64,000 nucleotides of DNA from Paguma larvata (GCA_030068075.1 CM057841.1:49083030-49147029); one strand, 5' to 3'; shown: positions 1 to 17,300, numbered from the stretch's first letter. Program-made: numbers and translations. Notes: a model not told the origin generated them from the sequence alone.

Positions 1-135
1 CAGAAGGACAGAGCCTGGACCCTGGTGGGCATCGTGTCCTGGGGCAGCAACACCTGCTCCACCTCCAGGCCCGGCGTGTACGCCCGCGTCACCGAGCTCC
101 TGCCCTGGGTGCAGCAGATCCTGGAAGCCAACTGA
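1..135 (+). CDS. CTRB: Chymotrypsinogen B family, last exon (partial, 5' cut by window edge)
   Basis: Frame 1 is open from the first base to a TGA at 133-135 and encodes the C-terminal 44 residues of a chymotrypsin: [16 protein letters not shown], then a Cys220-type loop with [10 protein letters not shown], then GVYARV and a terminal LEAN. The SWG (214-216 in chymotrypsin numbering) and Gly226 positions that shape the S1 pocket are present. The window starts just after the GDSGGPLVC block, so the catalytic Ser lies outside. The loop is close to the usual chymotrypsinogen B form, so this copy looks more typical than its neighbour downstream. It is a pancreatic secreted endopeptidase precursor by family. 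Whether it is CTRB1 or CTRB2 cannot be decided from 44 residues. Confidence 0.93.
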   Translation, partial: QKDRAWTLVGIVSWGSNTCSTSRPGVYARVTELLPWVQQILEAN

Positions 136-186
136 GTCCTCAGCCCCGCCGTGACCTCCCTGCTGACCCTGCTCCCACAAAGAGTC

Positions 187-200
187 AATAAACCAATAAA
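187..200 (+). terminator. Two polyadenylation signals of the upstream chymotrypsinogen gene
   Basis: AATAAA occurs at 187-192 and again at 195-200, about 52 bases after the stop codon. A very short 3'UTR is normal for pancreatic digestive enzyme genes. Confidence 0.85.
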
Positions 201-437
201 AGACACATTGATGATGGTGTCTCCTGTGTTGGGGCCTCTGAGTCCTCGTTCTCCCAAACTTGGGTCTTCACTGGGCCAGGTGCCAGAGGGTCCCCTTTAG
301 TCTTCCTCTCCAGAGGGTGGCCAGGAAGGGCACAGGTAGCCAATGTGGGATCTGGGCCCCCACGCCGGCAGGCACCGGAGCCTGGGGGGCGGGCAGGGAG
401 TGGGCAGCTGGGGGATGAACCTGCTGCTGTCTCCACA

Positions 438-464
438 CACCTGTGGTCCCAGAGAACCTTCCCA
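438..464 (+). promoter_or_regulatory. PTF1-like bipartite site (E-box plus TC-box), upstream copy
   Basis: CACCTG at 438-443 is followed by TTCCCA at 459-464, start to start 21 bp, which is two helical turns. The acinar-cell factor PTF1 (PTF1A with an E protein and RBPJL) binds an E-box and a TTTCCCA-like box spaced by one or two turns. The site lies about 150 bp before the predicted transcription start of the downstream chymotrypsinogen. Binding is inferred from sequence only. Confidence 0.45.
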
Positions 465-488
465 GGAGCAGCCCCCCGGGGCTGACTC

Positions 489-516
489 TTTCCCAGGCCT
501 GGGCAGGAGCCAGGTG
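489..516 (+). promoter_or_regulatory. Second PTF1-like pair (TC-box then inverted E-box)
   Basis: TTTCCCA at 489-495 and CAGGTG at 511-516 (CACCTG on the minus strand), 22 bp start to start. Order and orientation differ from the first pair, so this is weaker evidence than the pair at 438-464. Confidence 0.3.
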
Positions 517-567
517 CTTCTAAACCCAAGGACTCGCGATAAGGGAGGGATGGCGAGGCGGGTTGCA

Positions 568-590
568 ATTGGTGGGCCAGGGGAATATAA
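568..590 (+). promoter_or_regulatory. Core promoter of the complete chymotrypsinogen gene: CCAAT box and TATA box
   Basis: ATTGG at 568-572 is an inverted CCAAT box. A TATA box (AATATAA, 584-590) lies about 50 bp before the ATG at 638, which predicts a start site near 612-620 and a leader of about 20 bases, typical for pancreatic protease mRNAs. Confidence 0.7.
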
Positions 591-637
591 CGGGGGTCCT
601 TAGGATCGACCCCATCCCACCTCCGGATCGGAACACC

Positions 638-4462
<3,825 letters not shown>

Positions 4463-4496
4463 ACCCCTGTCCCACCCCCCACTTCCGCAAAACCCA

Positions 4497-4502
4497 AATA
4501 AA
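4497..4502 (+). terminator. Polyadenylation signal of the complete chymotrypsinogen gene
   Basis: AATAAA 35 bases after the stop codon; 3'UTR predicted to end near 4515-4525. Confidence 0.9.
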
Positions 4503-4524
4503 ACCTTAGAGCAACCTCTAAGTT

Positions 4525-5374
4525 GTGCCTCTTCACTTCTGTGTCCTCACCAGGGTGCTGAGCAGTGGGAGGCTGGCGGTCTTCCCTGCGGTCCCCTCTG
4601 TGGAGTCCGGAGCCGGGAGGGCTGACAGACCCCTACCCTCTCTTCACGGAGACTGAGGCCCAAGTTCACAGGCAGAACAGTCAGAGCTAAGAGCAGCACT
4701 TCCTGAATCCCAGGGCTCCTGCCTCACCTGGGGTGCCGGACATACCCCGAGAGGCTGGGGAGGACACACACAGACCCAGAGCAAGGACCCTCTGGGCCTC
4801 CACACCGCAGCTTGGAAGCCACGTCTATGTGTATTTCAAATAAGACACTTTGGAAGAAGAAGTTAACAAGTTCAAATTATGAGTTTCTTTCTAAGAGCAA
4901 AGTTCTGGGTAAAGTATGTTGGTAAACGAGTTTATAGGAATCGCGTGTCCCCCAACAGTGCCTCGGCCAGTTCTCTACACAGTAAAGCTCACCTCGCTCC
5001 CAGAACCCCTGGGGGCCCCACACTGGCCCGCACTCTGGCCAGGAGCTGCGGGACCTCCCTGAGGGCTCCGCACTCACCTGGGCCTCTCTGGCCTCAGGGG
5101 CTGGGGGTGGAGAGCTTCTCTCCAGCAGCCCCTGCTCCCCAGGTCTCAGGGCTGTTGGCACACCTGCCCCCATCTTGCAGAAGACACCCAGGCTCATGCC
5201 CTCAGCCCGGCCCTGTTTCCCGGGCCTTGGTTTTCTCTTGAAGGGACCCACTTTTTCTTTACCCTCCCAAGAGCCGCCCACGGCCTCGCCACAAATCCCC
5301 TCCATCGTGCGGCATCGAGATCAAGGACACACCTGCCCACACCCACGCCCTCCTGCCTCTCACACCGGAGGCTG
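4525..5374. other. Convergent intergenic gap between chymotrypsinogen and BCAR1
   Basis: About 0.85 kb between the two poly(A) sites. I see no gene, SINE or clear regulatory motif; several open frames here lack splice or homology support. Confidence 0.6.
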
Positions 5375-8300
5375 CTTTTCATTTTTAAACTTTTATTTAA
5401 ATGTAGACTATTAGTCAAATGATTGGAAAATCAATAATGAAAAATAGTGTTTTAGAGTTTTTCTCCTGGTACAGCGGCGCTTGCACTGTCGGGGGGGACA
5501 TGGTACCCCTGTGGGTCGAGGATCAGCTTAAGGGGTTGTCTGAGACCATGTGGGCCCAAGGCCTGTGCCGCCACCTGGCCCCCAGTGTACTCAGGGAAGA
5601 CCACCGGCTCACTCCTCGGGCTCGGCACCGGGGCCCAGCTCTGCTTGGGCTCCTCCGAGGAGGCCCCATCCCATATCCTGCCCCATCATAAATATGTACA
5701 AGACCCTGGACAGTCTGGGGCGCCAGGCCCGGGCGGAGCTGGGGCGCCTGTCCCCATGCTTGTAGCATGGCAACTCTCTCAGGGCGGGTCCCCTGGGCAG
5801 CTCAGACACTCGCCACCCTCCTCCCCTGACCCCTATCCCTCTGGTCCTGCGCTCTCAAGCGGCAGCCAGCTGGCCCAGGACCCGGCGGAACTGCTGGGTG
5901 CTGTGCCCTAGCTCCTTGACCCTGTCCACCATGTCCTGGGCAGCGGCGGGGGACGGGTACTGCAGGGCAGCGGCCTTGGTGGTGGCGACGATGCCACGCA
6001 GAAGGTCACACAGCAGGTTGCTGTAGTGGGTCACCTGGCTGCGCACGTCAGCCGCCTTGGCCTGCCGCGACAGCGTGTCCCCGATGAACACCAGCTTGTG
6101 GGCGCTGAGGATGACGAACTTGCTGTGCGCGACGAAAATCTTGGGCGGCTGGTTGGTGGCCACGGCGGTGAAGAAGGCGTCCACCGCGTTGGTCAGGGTG
6201 GTCAGGTTGGCCTCGCACTGCTCCAGGTAGAAGAGCAGCAGCTGCCGGTCCGAGGGCCCCAGGCCGCCCGTCCGCCCCGGGGCCAGGGGCTGGGCTGCTG
6301 TCCAGTTGGCCAGGTCATGGTCTATGGGCCGCGACACCTCCTGCTCCAGCCGCTCAAACTGCTTCAGCTGGGGCAGAGGGAAAGCAGAGTGAACATCGCA
6401 GCCGCACAGCACAGAGGAAACGCGCTATCTCTGCGCTACAGCCCAGCGCGGATCCTCTCCGAGCAACTCGGCCCACCTCACAAAGGGAGGATTCCATTCA
6501 CGTAACGGTTTTGAAATGACAAAATGATACGACAAAGGAGCAGCGGCAGCGGTTAGGGGCGCCAGTCTCTTGGTTTGGGTGCTCTTCCCTGCTGCCTTAG
6601 GACACAATCACTGGGGGACACTGGGTGAAGGGCACACAGGACTGTTTTGTACTCTCTGCAACTTCCGATGGATCTATAAATACTTCAAATGAATTAAACA
6701 CACACACACATACACACACACACATGCAATTCTGTCCTTAACATATACATTGTAAAAAGATTCAAATACATCAAGCAGAAAAAAAAAAGACAGCTGTCAC
6801 CTGGACTCCCACGCACCCAGAAATAACTTCTGATAAAGTACAATTCTGGTAAGTTACCTTTTTTAATAATAATCTCTTTAATGGGGGCTCGATCCCATGA
6901 CCCTGAGATCATGACCTGAGTCAAGATCAAGAGTCAGACGCTTAACCAACTGAGCCGCCCAGCTGCCCCTATAAACTATTTTCTACAACCAAACATTGAA
7001 GTACATACAGATGATCTGATCTAATGTCTCCAAACTGACCTGGGGGCGAGGGGCGCTAGCCAGCCAGATCAGCTGCCATGCTGAGAGCATGCGGGGCTGG
7101 GGGAACGGTCCCACGGCACTGTCTTCTCTAATTTCATAAATGTATTCAGTTTTCCAGAATAAAACCTCTAAACAAAACAAGAAAGGTAGGAGCGCCTGGC
7201 TGGCTTAGTTGGTAGGACATGCGACTCTTGATCCCAGGGTTGTAAGTTGGAGCCCCACATTGGGTATAGAGATTACTCAAAAAAAAAAAAAAAAAAAAAA
7301 GGTAGCTAGGTCGTGATATGTGTAAAACTTCAAAAAACAAAATTCACATAAAAAAACTGGTGACTATTCTTCAAGATGTTTTCCTTTAAACATGCATATT
7401 CCCATTTCCTTTTTATTTTATTTTTATTTTCCTATTTCCTTTTTAATTAGCAGACTAGAAACACAGCACATGTGACCCAAGAACGTGGGGTTTATGGCAC
7501 CAACTCACTATGCAATCGAAAATATGCAAGTAACTTCTGACTTCTCAAAAACTTAACTACTCACCAACAGCCTACTGTTGACTGGAAGCCTTACCAATAA
7601 CATGACTGGTTGATTAACACGAATTTTGCATGTTACATGTATTATATACTGTACTCTTACAATAATTTTTTCAGTATTTCTAGGCTATGTGGTTCATCTG
7701 CGAGTTTTTTCAAATTGTTTTAAGCCTCCAAAATACTTTCCTGATATGTTTATTGAAAAAAGATCCAGGTATAAGTGGATCCGTGCAGGTCAAACCCGTG
7801 TCGTGCAAGGCTCAGGTGAGCAGACAGTGTTGTCCAGCCTACTGTTAGCACCTAGCAGTAGGTCATGGGCTCCGTGTCAGTCATGACAGGAGGAGAGAAA
7901 GGGACACTTCCCGACGGGCAGCCCCTGCCTTGGGAGTTATCGGCGTGGACTGACACGTCCTTACCCAGGGGTTCTGCCCAGGGGACTAAGCGGCTGTGAC
8001 CAGCTGTGCACAGACTCAGGGACAGCCAGCTTCTATGTTATCTAAGATTTCAAGCCTTACCTGGCTAAACCACCCTGGAACTGCCCCTTCCTAGTATCTG
8101 AATTCCTCGGACTTTCCTCCTCGGGCGGCAACTTGGTGAAACTCGCCACTCAGCTCTCTCGTCCAGCGAGAAGCACACTCGTTTTCAGTTTGGACCCTGC
8201 TGGGTCTTTTCTGTTCTTCGAAAATTCTTAACAGCTCCAAACTATTCTACTCTGAATGTTTATATTTTACTTAATCGGCCAGTATTCTAGTATTAGCTAT

Positions 8301-11300
8301 TTGGGGTGGGGGTTTCCACATTTTTCACTGATGTGGGAAAGGAGCAATCCACACCCTTGTCAAAACGTTTTCCCTGCTTGTACTGCACTTGTGCTCTGTG
8401 TCCCCGGCCTACGAGCTCCAGGCCTTTAGAGTTTTCATGTACACTCCTATCTCTTATTCCAGCTTCTAGAAATTTCTCTAAGTGATCAAGCAGTTATGTG
8501 AAGAGATTTATATCCAGCTCAGCACTGTTTACAGAAGTAACTCTGGGAATAACCGACATGTCCACCAACAGGGGACTGGATGAATAAATGCTGGAAGGGT
8601 CCAGAGAAAGATAAAGCACATGTTCATTTCTTCAGTGGAGATTCCATATATTATTAGACAGACAGATGGTAGATGGATGGAGAGACAACCTAATTGTTAA
8701 CCTTGGTTCCTTTACTGAGTCTGTTCTATGGGCCACGCACCTCCTAAGAATTATACATTCTTTACTCACTTCTTACATTGACCTGAAATGGATACGACCG
8801 TGATCCCCACTTCACGGCTGGGGAAACTGTGGCTTTGGGGCTCTCAGGGTGGAGCTGGCAGGCTCTCACCTACGCCCTTCTTCCCCCTGCCCAGCGGTGG
8901 GGGGAGGTAGTTGGGGAGTGGGGTGAGGACAACTTTATGGGTGACATTTCTGTGCTTATTTTGTGCTAGCTTGTTTCTGTTTTTTATTATCTTCATACTC
9001 AGATAAAACTTCCTTATTTCTTAAAAAAAAAAACAAAACCCTTTCCCACTCTTAAGAAATGATCCCAAGTATGAAGAAAATTCTGTCTGCAGATCAACAC
9101 AGTAGTATCATTATACCCAGGAAAACTGGTACGATGTTAACATTCAACAATAATAGATGTTATGAAGCCTTTAGAAACAATTTATGAGAAATGTTTAATG
9201 CCATGGAAAAACCCTGGGAAAAAAGCAGATGTAACTATTCACAGATTATCATCTCAAACACACGGACAGAGGCCACCGGAGAGGCAGGAGCGGGGCTAGA
9301 AACCAGTGCACCACCAGGGCCTCCGGGGCCTTTCCCTGCCTTTTTATACTTTTCTGTATGTGCTCCCTAAAATGTCTACCATGATCACCCTAATGATAAG
9401 TCACACACAAATCCAACAAACGCACGGAGACAGTCACACGGTGGAGCAGCACGCGAGCAGCCCGAGCCTCGAGAAGCCGGCCGGCCTGAACAACCTTACC
9501 TGCTGCAGCTCTAGCTGGCCCTTCCCCTGCCGCATGATGTCGCCTTTCTCCAGCAGTTCCTTCTGGGTCTTCTCAAACTCTTCCTTCCCCTGGAGACAAG
9601 ACACAGGACTGGGCTGAGCCAGAAGCCCCAACAGGTCTGGTGGAACACAGTGCAGGGAAGGCAGCCACCAGGTGGCGCTGCAAGCCAGGCCCAGGCTTGC
9701 ACTGCGGCCACCAGACTCACAGTGGGGACAGCTTCTGAGAAGGCAGCTCTTCGGGCCTCACCTTCTGCCAGCCCAGGAAAGGGCTGGGCACCCTCCACGC
9801 GGCCAGGTCATCCTCTGTGCCCCTGCTCCCACACCAGGAATCACATTCAAACCTCTCCCCTTGGTATACGGGGCCTGTTCACCCATCCCTAAGCACCTGG
9901 CCTTGGCACCTGTTGACTGTCAGCCTGGAACGCTCCTTACCAGGGCACTCAGCTGGCACCCAGGTCTCCTCAGAGGCCTACTCTTACCCCATCTTCCCAA
10001 CTTCTTGTTTTATTTATTCCCCCACACCCGAGGGGGCATACTATCTTTGTCTTTCCTTATACTTCAGAATCCATCTCTTGAGACAGAATAGAGGCACTTC
10101 CTGCCCTGGTCACTGGAGAAGCCCAGCCCCGCGGGTGCTCAGAGCCATCCCTGGCTGGCACTGCAGGACCCCTGATGACACGGCCAGGTTGATCCAAAGG
10201 CCAATAGGCAGGCAGAGGAATGGGTATGGAGTGGGGGGTATATGGCCTAGAAGGTGAAAGAGAGTGGGCACAGGGAGCGTGGGTGGCTCAGTCGATTGAG
10301 TGTCCGACTCTTGATTTCAGCTCAGGTCATGATCCCAGGGTTGTGGGATCAAGCCCCGCATCAGGCTCCAGGCTGAGTATGGAGCCTGCTTGGGATTCTC
10401 TTTCTCTCTCTTTCTTTCTCTCTCTCCCCTGCTCACATGCACTGTCTCTAAAATAAAAAATAAAAATTTTTAAAAATAAAAGTAAAAAATAAAGAGAGTT
10501 GAGTACAGAGACTTGCTGAGGCCTAATGGGGCCCAAATTCTCTTTTGGCCACAAGAGCCCTCTGTGTGGAGGGGATTAAGGTCCCCACGACAGGGGTGGC
10601 AAAACTAGAGGCCAGAAGCCAAAAGCCTTCCCCAAGGGAACCCCCTGCGGAGACCGGGCAGGGCGGGCACCTACCTGTAGATGGACGTAGTCATAATCCT
10701 CCATCCAGCCCCCCTCACTGTTCTCATACTGCCCATCTGGCGAGTCCTGGGAGGTAAACTTAGGAGGTGAGGGCAGGGGCCGGGACTGGATGCTGCTGGC
10801 CTTGTCGATGGGGTTGGGGTGCAGAGAGCCGCCCCCCTCAGGCCCCGGGGCAGGGGCCTTGGTCCGTCTGAAGAGCAGCGAGGCATTGCCATGCAAGAAA
10901 GAGGCCAGCTGCTTGGCGTCCTCGGGCACAGCCCGTGAGCAGGCCACCAGGCGGTCCAGGTCTTCGGAAGTGGCCCCCGGGCCCCCCCGGCCACTGTCGA
11001 GGGCCTGACCGTGGGCCACCAGCGTCTGGTACACATCCTCCATCTTCTGCAGCTGCCGGCTAAGCTTAGCGTGCAGCGTGCGGTCAGAAGTGTGGGCAGC
11101 GTTGCCTATGGCACCTCGGGCAAACTCCAGCAGCTCGTGGACAGCCCCCTGGGCGGCAGCCACGGCGGCCCGCAGGTCCTGCCCCGGTGGCTCCTGAGGC
11201 TCAGAGGCACCACGCCAGCCCCCGCACGTGGGGATGCTGCCCGCCAGGTCCAGAAGGTGCGCTACGGTGGCACTCACGCCCTGCTGCAGCCGTGCCAGGG

Positions 11301-14300
11301 CCTCCACAGCCGCCTCCAGCTCCAGGGGCTCCCGACCCGGCACCGCAGCCTCCAAGGAGGAGGCCGACTGGCTGCTGCGGGTGCTGCCTGTACTGGAGGC
11401 CGACAGGCGCTTGCCATCGGAGGGGGCCTCCCGCTCCGCTGGGGGTGGCACCGCATACACGTTGTCGTCAGCCACGCTGCCATCGGACGCCTCTGGAGGA
11501 AGAACCCGCTCGCGGGGCACGTCATAGAGGGTGCCGGGACCGGGCCGTCGCAAGCCAGGGGGTACATCATAGAGGTCAGGAGCAGGGGGCGGCACGTCAT
11601 ACACATCCTCAGCTGGCAGCGAGTCCGGAGGGGGTGCAGCAAGGACCAGTGGGTGGCGGGTCGGGTCAAAGGGCTTGGCCTTGGCAAAGGCAGGAGGCAC
11701 GTCATAGGTCTCCTCACGCAGCAGTGGGCCGTCGGGCACATCCTTGCTCACCGATGGAGGAACGTCATACACCTGGGGGCACAGGAGTGGTCAGGGGTGC
11801 CTGCCACCCCACCCGGGAGCTTAGCGGCAGGACCCAGTCACACACCCAGACACAGCACAGATGCACACACGTGTCATGGCTCTTGTCCACACAGATTATG
11901 GTTAAGAGCCCAATTCTGGAGCCAGACCTGAGTTCGAACTGCTGCCTCCACTGCTTACTAGCTGTGTGATGTAAGGAGGTGACTTAACTTCCCTGTGCCC
12001 ATTGGCTCAGCTAGAAGATGAGGGAACTCTTCCAGAGGTTTGTGTGAGGATTACAGGAGTTAATACACTGCGTAGCTATAAACACTTGGTGAGAGGACAG
12101 CTGTCACACCACCACCATCACTGCCACCACGACTATCCCCATCATCACATCACCACCGTCACCACCACCACCAGCACCACCACTTGTGTATTCTCGACTC
12201 TGTGGCAGAAACTAGGAAGATCTGTGTTATATTTAGGGTGACAACCCCTTGGTTTACCCAGGACGGTCCTGGCTTATGCCTGATGCCTCTCATAATTACT
12301 AGTCCCCCTTTCAATCTTAGAAGCGTCTTGCTTTGAATGACAGATTCTGCGCTCGCCTTGCTAATATCCTGTGTGATCCTCTCAAGAACCTGCTAAAGAA
12401 GGCCTTACAAGCGCTCCTTCTACAGACAAGTAAACTGAAGCTCAGAGGAGCACCCAGCTTCTGCTTCTGTCACAGAGCAAGGGACAGCGCTGGTGCCCGT
12501 CATCACGTTTCTCGTTGCCTCTATCTCTGCAAACATAGGTCCCCCTCCCCCACAGCACAGTCACACCCAAAACTCTACCTCCAGATCAGGCCTCAGCCCA
12601 CACGGCCCCAGGACTCCCTGGCCACTCACGGCATGGTGGTTGGACAACGGCAGGCCCTTCTCCACACTGGGGGGCACGTCATACACATCCAGCGATGGAT
12701 CCCGGCCATTAGGACCCTTGACGGCCATGGGGGGCGTGTCATATACCTGAGACAGAAAAGCGAGGTGATATGGGGGCTAGGGCCACCTGAGGGATGAGAA
12801 GAGCAGAGACCCCTAGCTCCAACGCTAGGACCACGCCGGCTGACCAAGTCAGAGAAAGCCCGGCTCCCTGAGTGGGGACGGGCTGAGTCCCTCACCCCGA
12901 CCAAGCCCCAGTACCTACCTCCTGGCCGTACTGGCTGGGAAGGAGCCCCCGAACGGGGGGCACGTCGTAGATGTCCTGGGGCCCCGGGGCTAGCAGGTGG
13001 CGCGGGATGTCATACTCGTCCTGCTCCGGCTGGGAGGCCTCAAACACATAGCCCTGTCCCACACGGGTGGGTACCACCACCTGGGGGCAGACAGCCAAAT
13101 GTCACCACCCTGTCACCACCAGCCTAGAAAGAAACCAGACTCCGGGACCCACCCTCGGGTCCTTGGGGAGACTCTACACCCCCATGAGGCACACGGGGAG
13201 GGTGGGCTATGAGGCCAGTCAGAGTCAAGGTTTCTCATTCCTTTGTATTCTTTACCCTTTCTTCAATGCACACAGTGTTTGGGGAGCACCAGAGCCCCCA
13301 GGGTTTTACAGTTGTCTGGTTCTGGCCAGGAAATACAAGTGGTCTCTACAGGTGGATGATCTAGAAAGTTCCAGAGGAGGGTACAAGTGGGCTTGACTGG
13401 GATGCCCCTGCCTCACAACACCTCCTAGCTGCACCCTCCTCAGAAAGGCTGCCAGCAAGGGGCTGTCCCGACTGCAGGCCCAGCTTCCTGGCTCCAGGAC
13501 GAAGACAGATGATAGTGCCAGGCTGTGCCCTTCCCAGGCTGGGCCTACGGGTGGCTTGCGAGAGACCCCAATGATTTAGGCCTGGGGCTTTCAGAAGGTG
13601 GTGGCCTAGCAGAGCAGCAACTGGTGCCCCTGTCCTCCTCATCAACCGAGCACGTGCTGGGGAGACTCCTGAAGGCTGGGCCACCACAGACTCCCAGACC
13701 ATCAGGACCAGTTCTTGGGCTATTCTGCAAAGTTGGGTGTGGGTGTGAGGGAGTGGCCAAGACTGCAGCCAAGACCCCCACGCTCCAATACACCACACCC
13801 ATAGGGCCGCCAAACCCACCACTAACCCGAAAAGGAGAAGACTTTAATGAGGGGCCACTGGCCCACAAACGGGGCCAACACGTTCCCCTCTCTGGTGCCC
13901 TTCCCTGGCCTGGCATCCAGGACAGCAAGTTGTTGAGAGCCCTTCAAGCCAGCCTGTTTCCCGGCAAGCACCCTGGCCCTGCGCAGCGGGCGGCCCAGTG
14001 GGAGGGGCTGGCAGGACGGAACCCAGCTCAAGGCACGCCTCCCCCACAATGCTCCCCGCTCAGCTCTGGGACAGAAAGGCCTTTTGTTCCCTAATCAAAG
14101 GGGACGTCTGGAACAGAGTTGACTCAGGCCCTCCCTACACACATCCCTGAGGGAAGCAGGGCTGGCCCTCAGGCTCAATACCCCCCAGAACCCTGCATCC
14201 CTTGCCTGCCTCCGGTGCCTATGGCACTGACGGCCAGCTCTGCACATCCATGTGTCCTGGAAGGTGCAGACTTCACGAGCAAGCGCTAGGTACTCCAGGA

Positions 14301-17300
14301 GCAGCAGAATACCCCAACCCGGGAGCGTGCCGCACTCCCCCCTCATCGGCCCAGGCACTGGCAGAGCCTCCTGCTGATGCATCCTCTGGCCCCTTCCCGG
14401 GCAGCACAACCTCTCTGAGAGCTGCTGGGGGAAGCGCCTCCGCCTCCGTGGGGATATTCCCCGCCCACCACACCCCACCCCCGGCGTGTCTGGGAGTAGA
14501 GTTGGCGGCCCTCCCCAGACTCATCTCCCTCCTTGAGCCCCAGACTTGAGTCTCCTCCAGAGCTATTTTTAGATGCTAGAACCTGCCAACAACGGGGCAG
14601 GCGGGGCAGGCGGGGGCTGGCGGGACGTGGCAGGTTGGCAGGGCCTCGAGGCAAGGCCCGAAGCGTCTCCAGGCCTTGCTGACTCCAGAAGGCAGGTGGG
14701 GACCCCGCTCCCCCCACCGCAAGCCCCTACAGTGTCTCCTGAATGTAGAGAGAGCAGAGAGGGCAGGCGGAAGGGCTCTGGGGCCGGACCCCAGGCCCAG
14801 GCTATCGGCAGCTTGCCACTCTTGCAGCTGAGCTGGTGACAGCAAGCAGCTGTACTGGCCGGCAAATGTTCTCTGCTAGAAAAAAAAAAAAAAAACTGTA
14901 AGGCAGCCACCAGTGGGGAAAAGCTTGTTAGGGAAACCTATTCTCCAGAGAGCTGCTGAGCCCGCTAATCACAGGCTGCCCTGCTCTGCACCTGAGGCCC
15001 CATTAGCAGGACCCTGAGGCCTCCGGGGGTGGGGTGACACAGCCAGAGCCCGGGAGGAGGCACAGAACCCCAGGCCCACGACCCATGTGCTCTCGCACAT
15101 ACACACACGTCAGCAGTGCAGGGGGCCAAGACAGACGCGGTGGAAACACGCGCAGTACCCACAGAGACAGACCACAGAGCTAGGCAGGGCAGCCCCATCA
15201 GGGCGTCCGCGTGGAGGGGCAAGACGTGAAGCTAACGGCCCGGAGAGCCAGTGGGAAAAGCCACGCCACCTGCCGCATTCTGCTCGGGGCCCCGGTCACT
15301 CTTCAGGCAGCGTGACTGCTGGTCTCCTTCTGCAAAGTGGACGTTGCCCACGTGACCCAGGCGGGCTCCCACTCTGGCGCACCCCATTTCCGTCTGAGCA
15401 CCAACTTCCTTCACCGGAGCACTGACCACCGGAGCACTATGGGACCTGGCAGGTGACCAGCCAGCCTCTCACCAAGAGTGAGGGACATGCTGGGCGCAGG
15501 TCCCCTTCCAAGCTCCTGGGCTCCCCAGGGGGAACAGGGCTGAGTTCAACTGTGCCTGCTTCCTTGCCTGACCCAGTGCCACAACTGTCCCCTTAGCACA
15601 GCTGCAGATCCTGACCCAGAGGTGCTCCCCCAAGAGCGACCTCACAAGAACACTTCCCTCTCTGGGGGCCCCACCTGCTCCTGCCCTCGGCGTCCATGTC
15701 TCAGCCCAGAGTGTTCATGCTGCGCCGTGGCCCTGACCTCTCTCCCCAGCCACACAGGCCACTCTGGCCGAGGCTCCGGTGATCTGAACCTGGCCACTGT
15801 TCTCACTGCTTGCCTTCCAGGTTCCTGGATACCAAGGTCCCCCACTCTACCCAGTCCTGGCGGGTACCTCCCCTCCTGACTTCTACCCCTGAACCGGAAG
15901 CCTATCTCCCGAATTTCCGGGGGGGGGGGGCGGGCGGCAAAAGGCTTATGAAAGCACAACCTGGAAATGTGGGCAAACAAGCGCGCACCAAGACGTTTAG
16001 CGCCTCATTTTTAACAGAGATGCATGCAATCAGAAACCGCCTGGAACCCGTCCCCAGGGGAGGGTGACACAGCAAAACCTGGGGTGGCCACCGCAATCAC
16101 CTTAGGGACCCAAGAAAATGCTTCTGACATCTGTGAGACTTACAATTTCAAAATACAAAAGTCTGCATACAAATCTCTGCAACACAGGGAACGTGCTAGA
16201 CAAACCATGCTCCAGTTCCCAGTGATCACCGCTTGATGGGGCCTCTCCTCTCCACGCTTCGTCATATATTACGTGTTTTCTACGACATATAAGCACTGTT
16301 TACGATCATAACATAAAAGCAGATGCGACCAGGCTGCCCAGGCCAGGAGTGACAAGGCTTCTCAGAGGAGGGCCACCAAACCCCAGGACACAGGGCCCTC
16401 TTTTCCAGGTCACCAGCCAGGTAAGGCCCCTTGGGGACACAGGCTCTGAGCAGCCAGGTGAGCCCAGAGGGAACCTGAGAACAAGCTCTTCACAGGGGAG
16501 GGAAACGGAAACCACAGCCAAAATGTGGGTTCAAGTCCACAGCCCAGTGCGTGGGTCTCGCTGCTGCTTCCGGGCCTGGGGCTTATAGCGCCTGCCCCAA
16601 CCTCACAGACACCACAACAAGCATGTCCGTAAAGATTCAGAGAGGAAAGCAGGCAGGGGAAAAAGCATGCCTCCTCAGGGGGTGTGCCGAGAAGGTGTGT
16701 GTGTGTGTGTGAAAGAGAGAGAAAGAGAGAGAGCGTGCACGAGAGCAAGAGAGAGGGACTCTGTGTGTGTCTGTGAGTGAGTGTGAGCACACAGCGGGAC
16801 AGACTAGGGTCTGTCCTGAGGCTCACTAGACAGGCACTGCTCCCTGCCGCCTCCCCACAGGACAAGTGTTTCCTCCGCAGGGCTCTGTTCCTCTCCCTAA
16901 AGCACCATGGGAGCAGCCGTCGGGCCAGCCAGCCCAGCATGGCATGCTTCCGCCCATGGCCGGTCTCTGGCCAGGCAGCTGAAGGAGCAGGGAGGGCAGG
17001 AAGTGGGAGCTAGTGACCCGGGGTCCCCTGGTGGCCGGTGTTCATGGAGCTCCACCCTCAGCTGGCCAGCCTGACCTCTGGCAAGGTCTCCTGGCTACCA
17101 AGCTGCGTCCTGTGGGCAGGGGCAGGGCGACACTGCCTGCTGACTACCGCCCAGCTGGAACAGGCAAGGCTCCCACCTCAGCTCTGGACGCGCTTTGAGG
17201 ACAGAGGCTCAGTGCCGTGGGGGGAGCGCTCATTCTGCCACTATCTCCCCAGACACAGGGGGCCCAGAGGAGACATGCCACAAACACAAAGCCTGGTCTG

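Larger units (their letters stand above)
6368..9499 (-). other. BCAR1: BCAR1 intron before the last exon: repeats only
   Basis: Holds a CA microsatellite (about 6698-6724), SINE pieces, a DNA-transposon-like relic and an L1 relic, each listed separately. I see no gene in the remainder. Confidence 0.7.
11773..12629 (-). other. BCAR1: BCAR1 intron 4: MIR and a CAC/CAT repeat
   Basis: About 860 bp, of which 11905-12095 is a MIR and 12108-12180 an imperfect trinucleotide repeat. Nothing else recognised. Confidence 0.6.

Noticed and set aside
11011..11969. Long plus-strand open frames of 260-306 codons
   Set aside because: They are antisense shadows of the GC-rich BCAR1 exon 10675-11772, whose minus-strand frame is conserved and spliced correctly.
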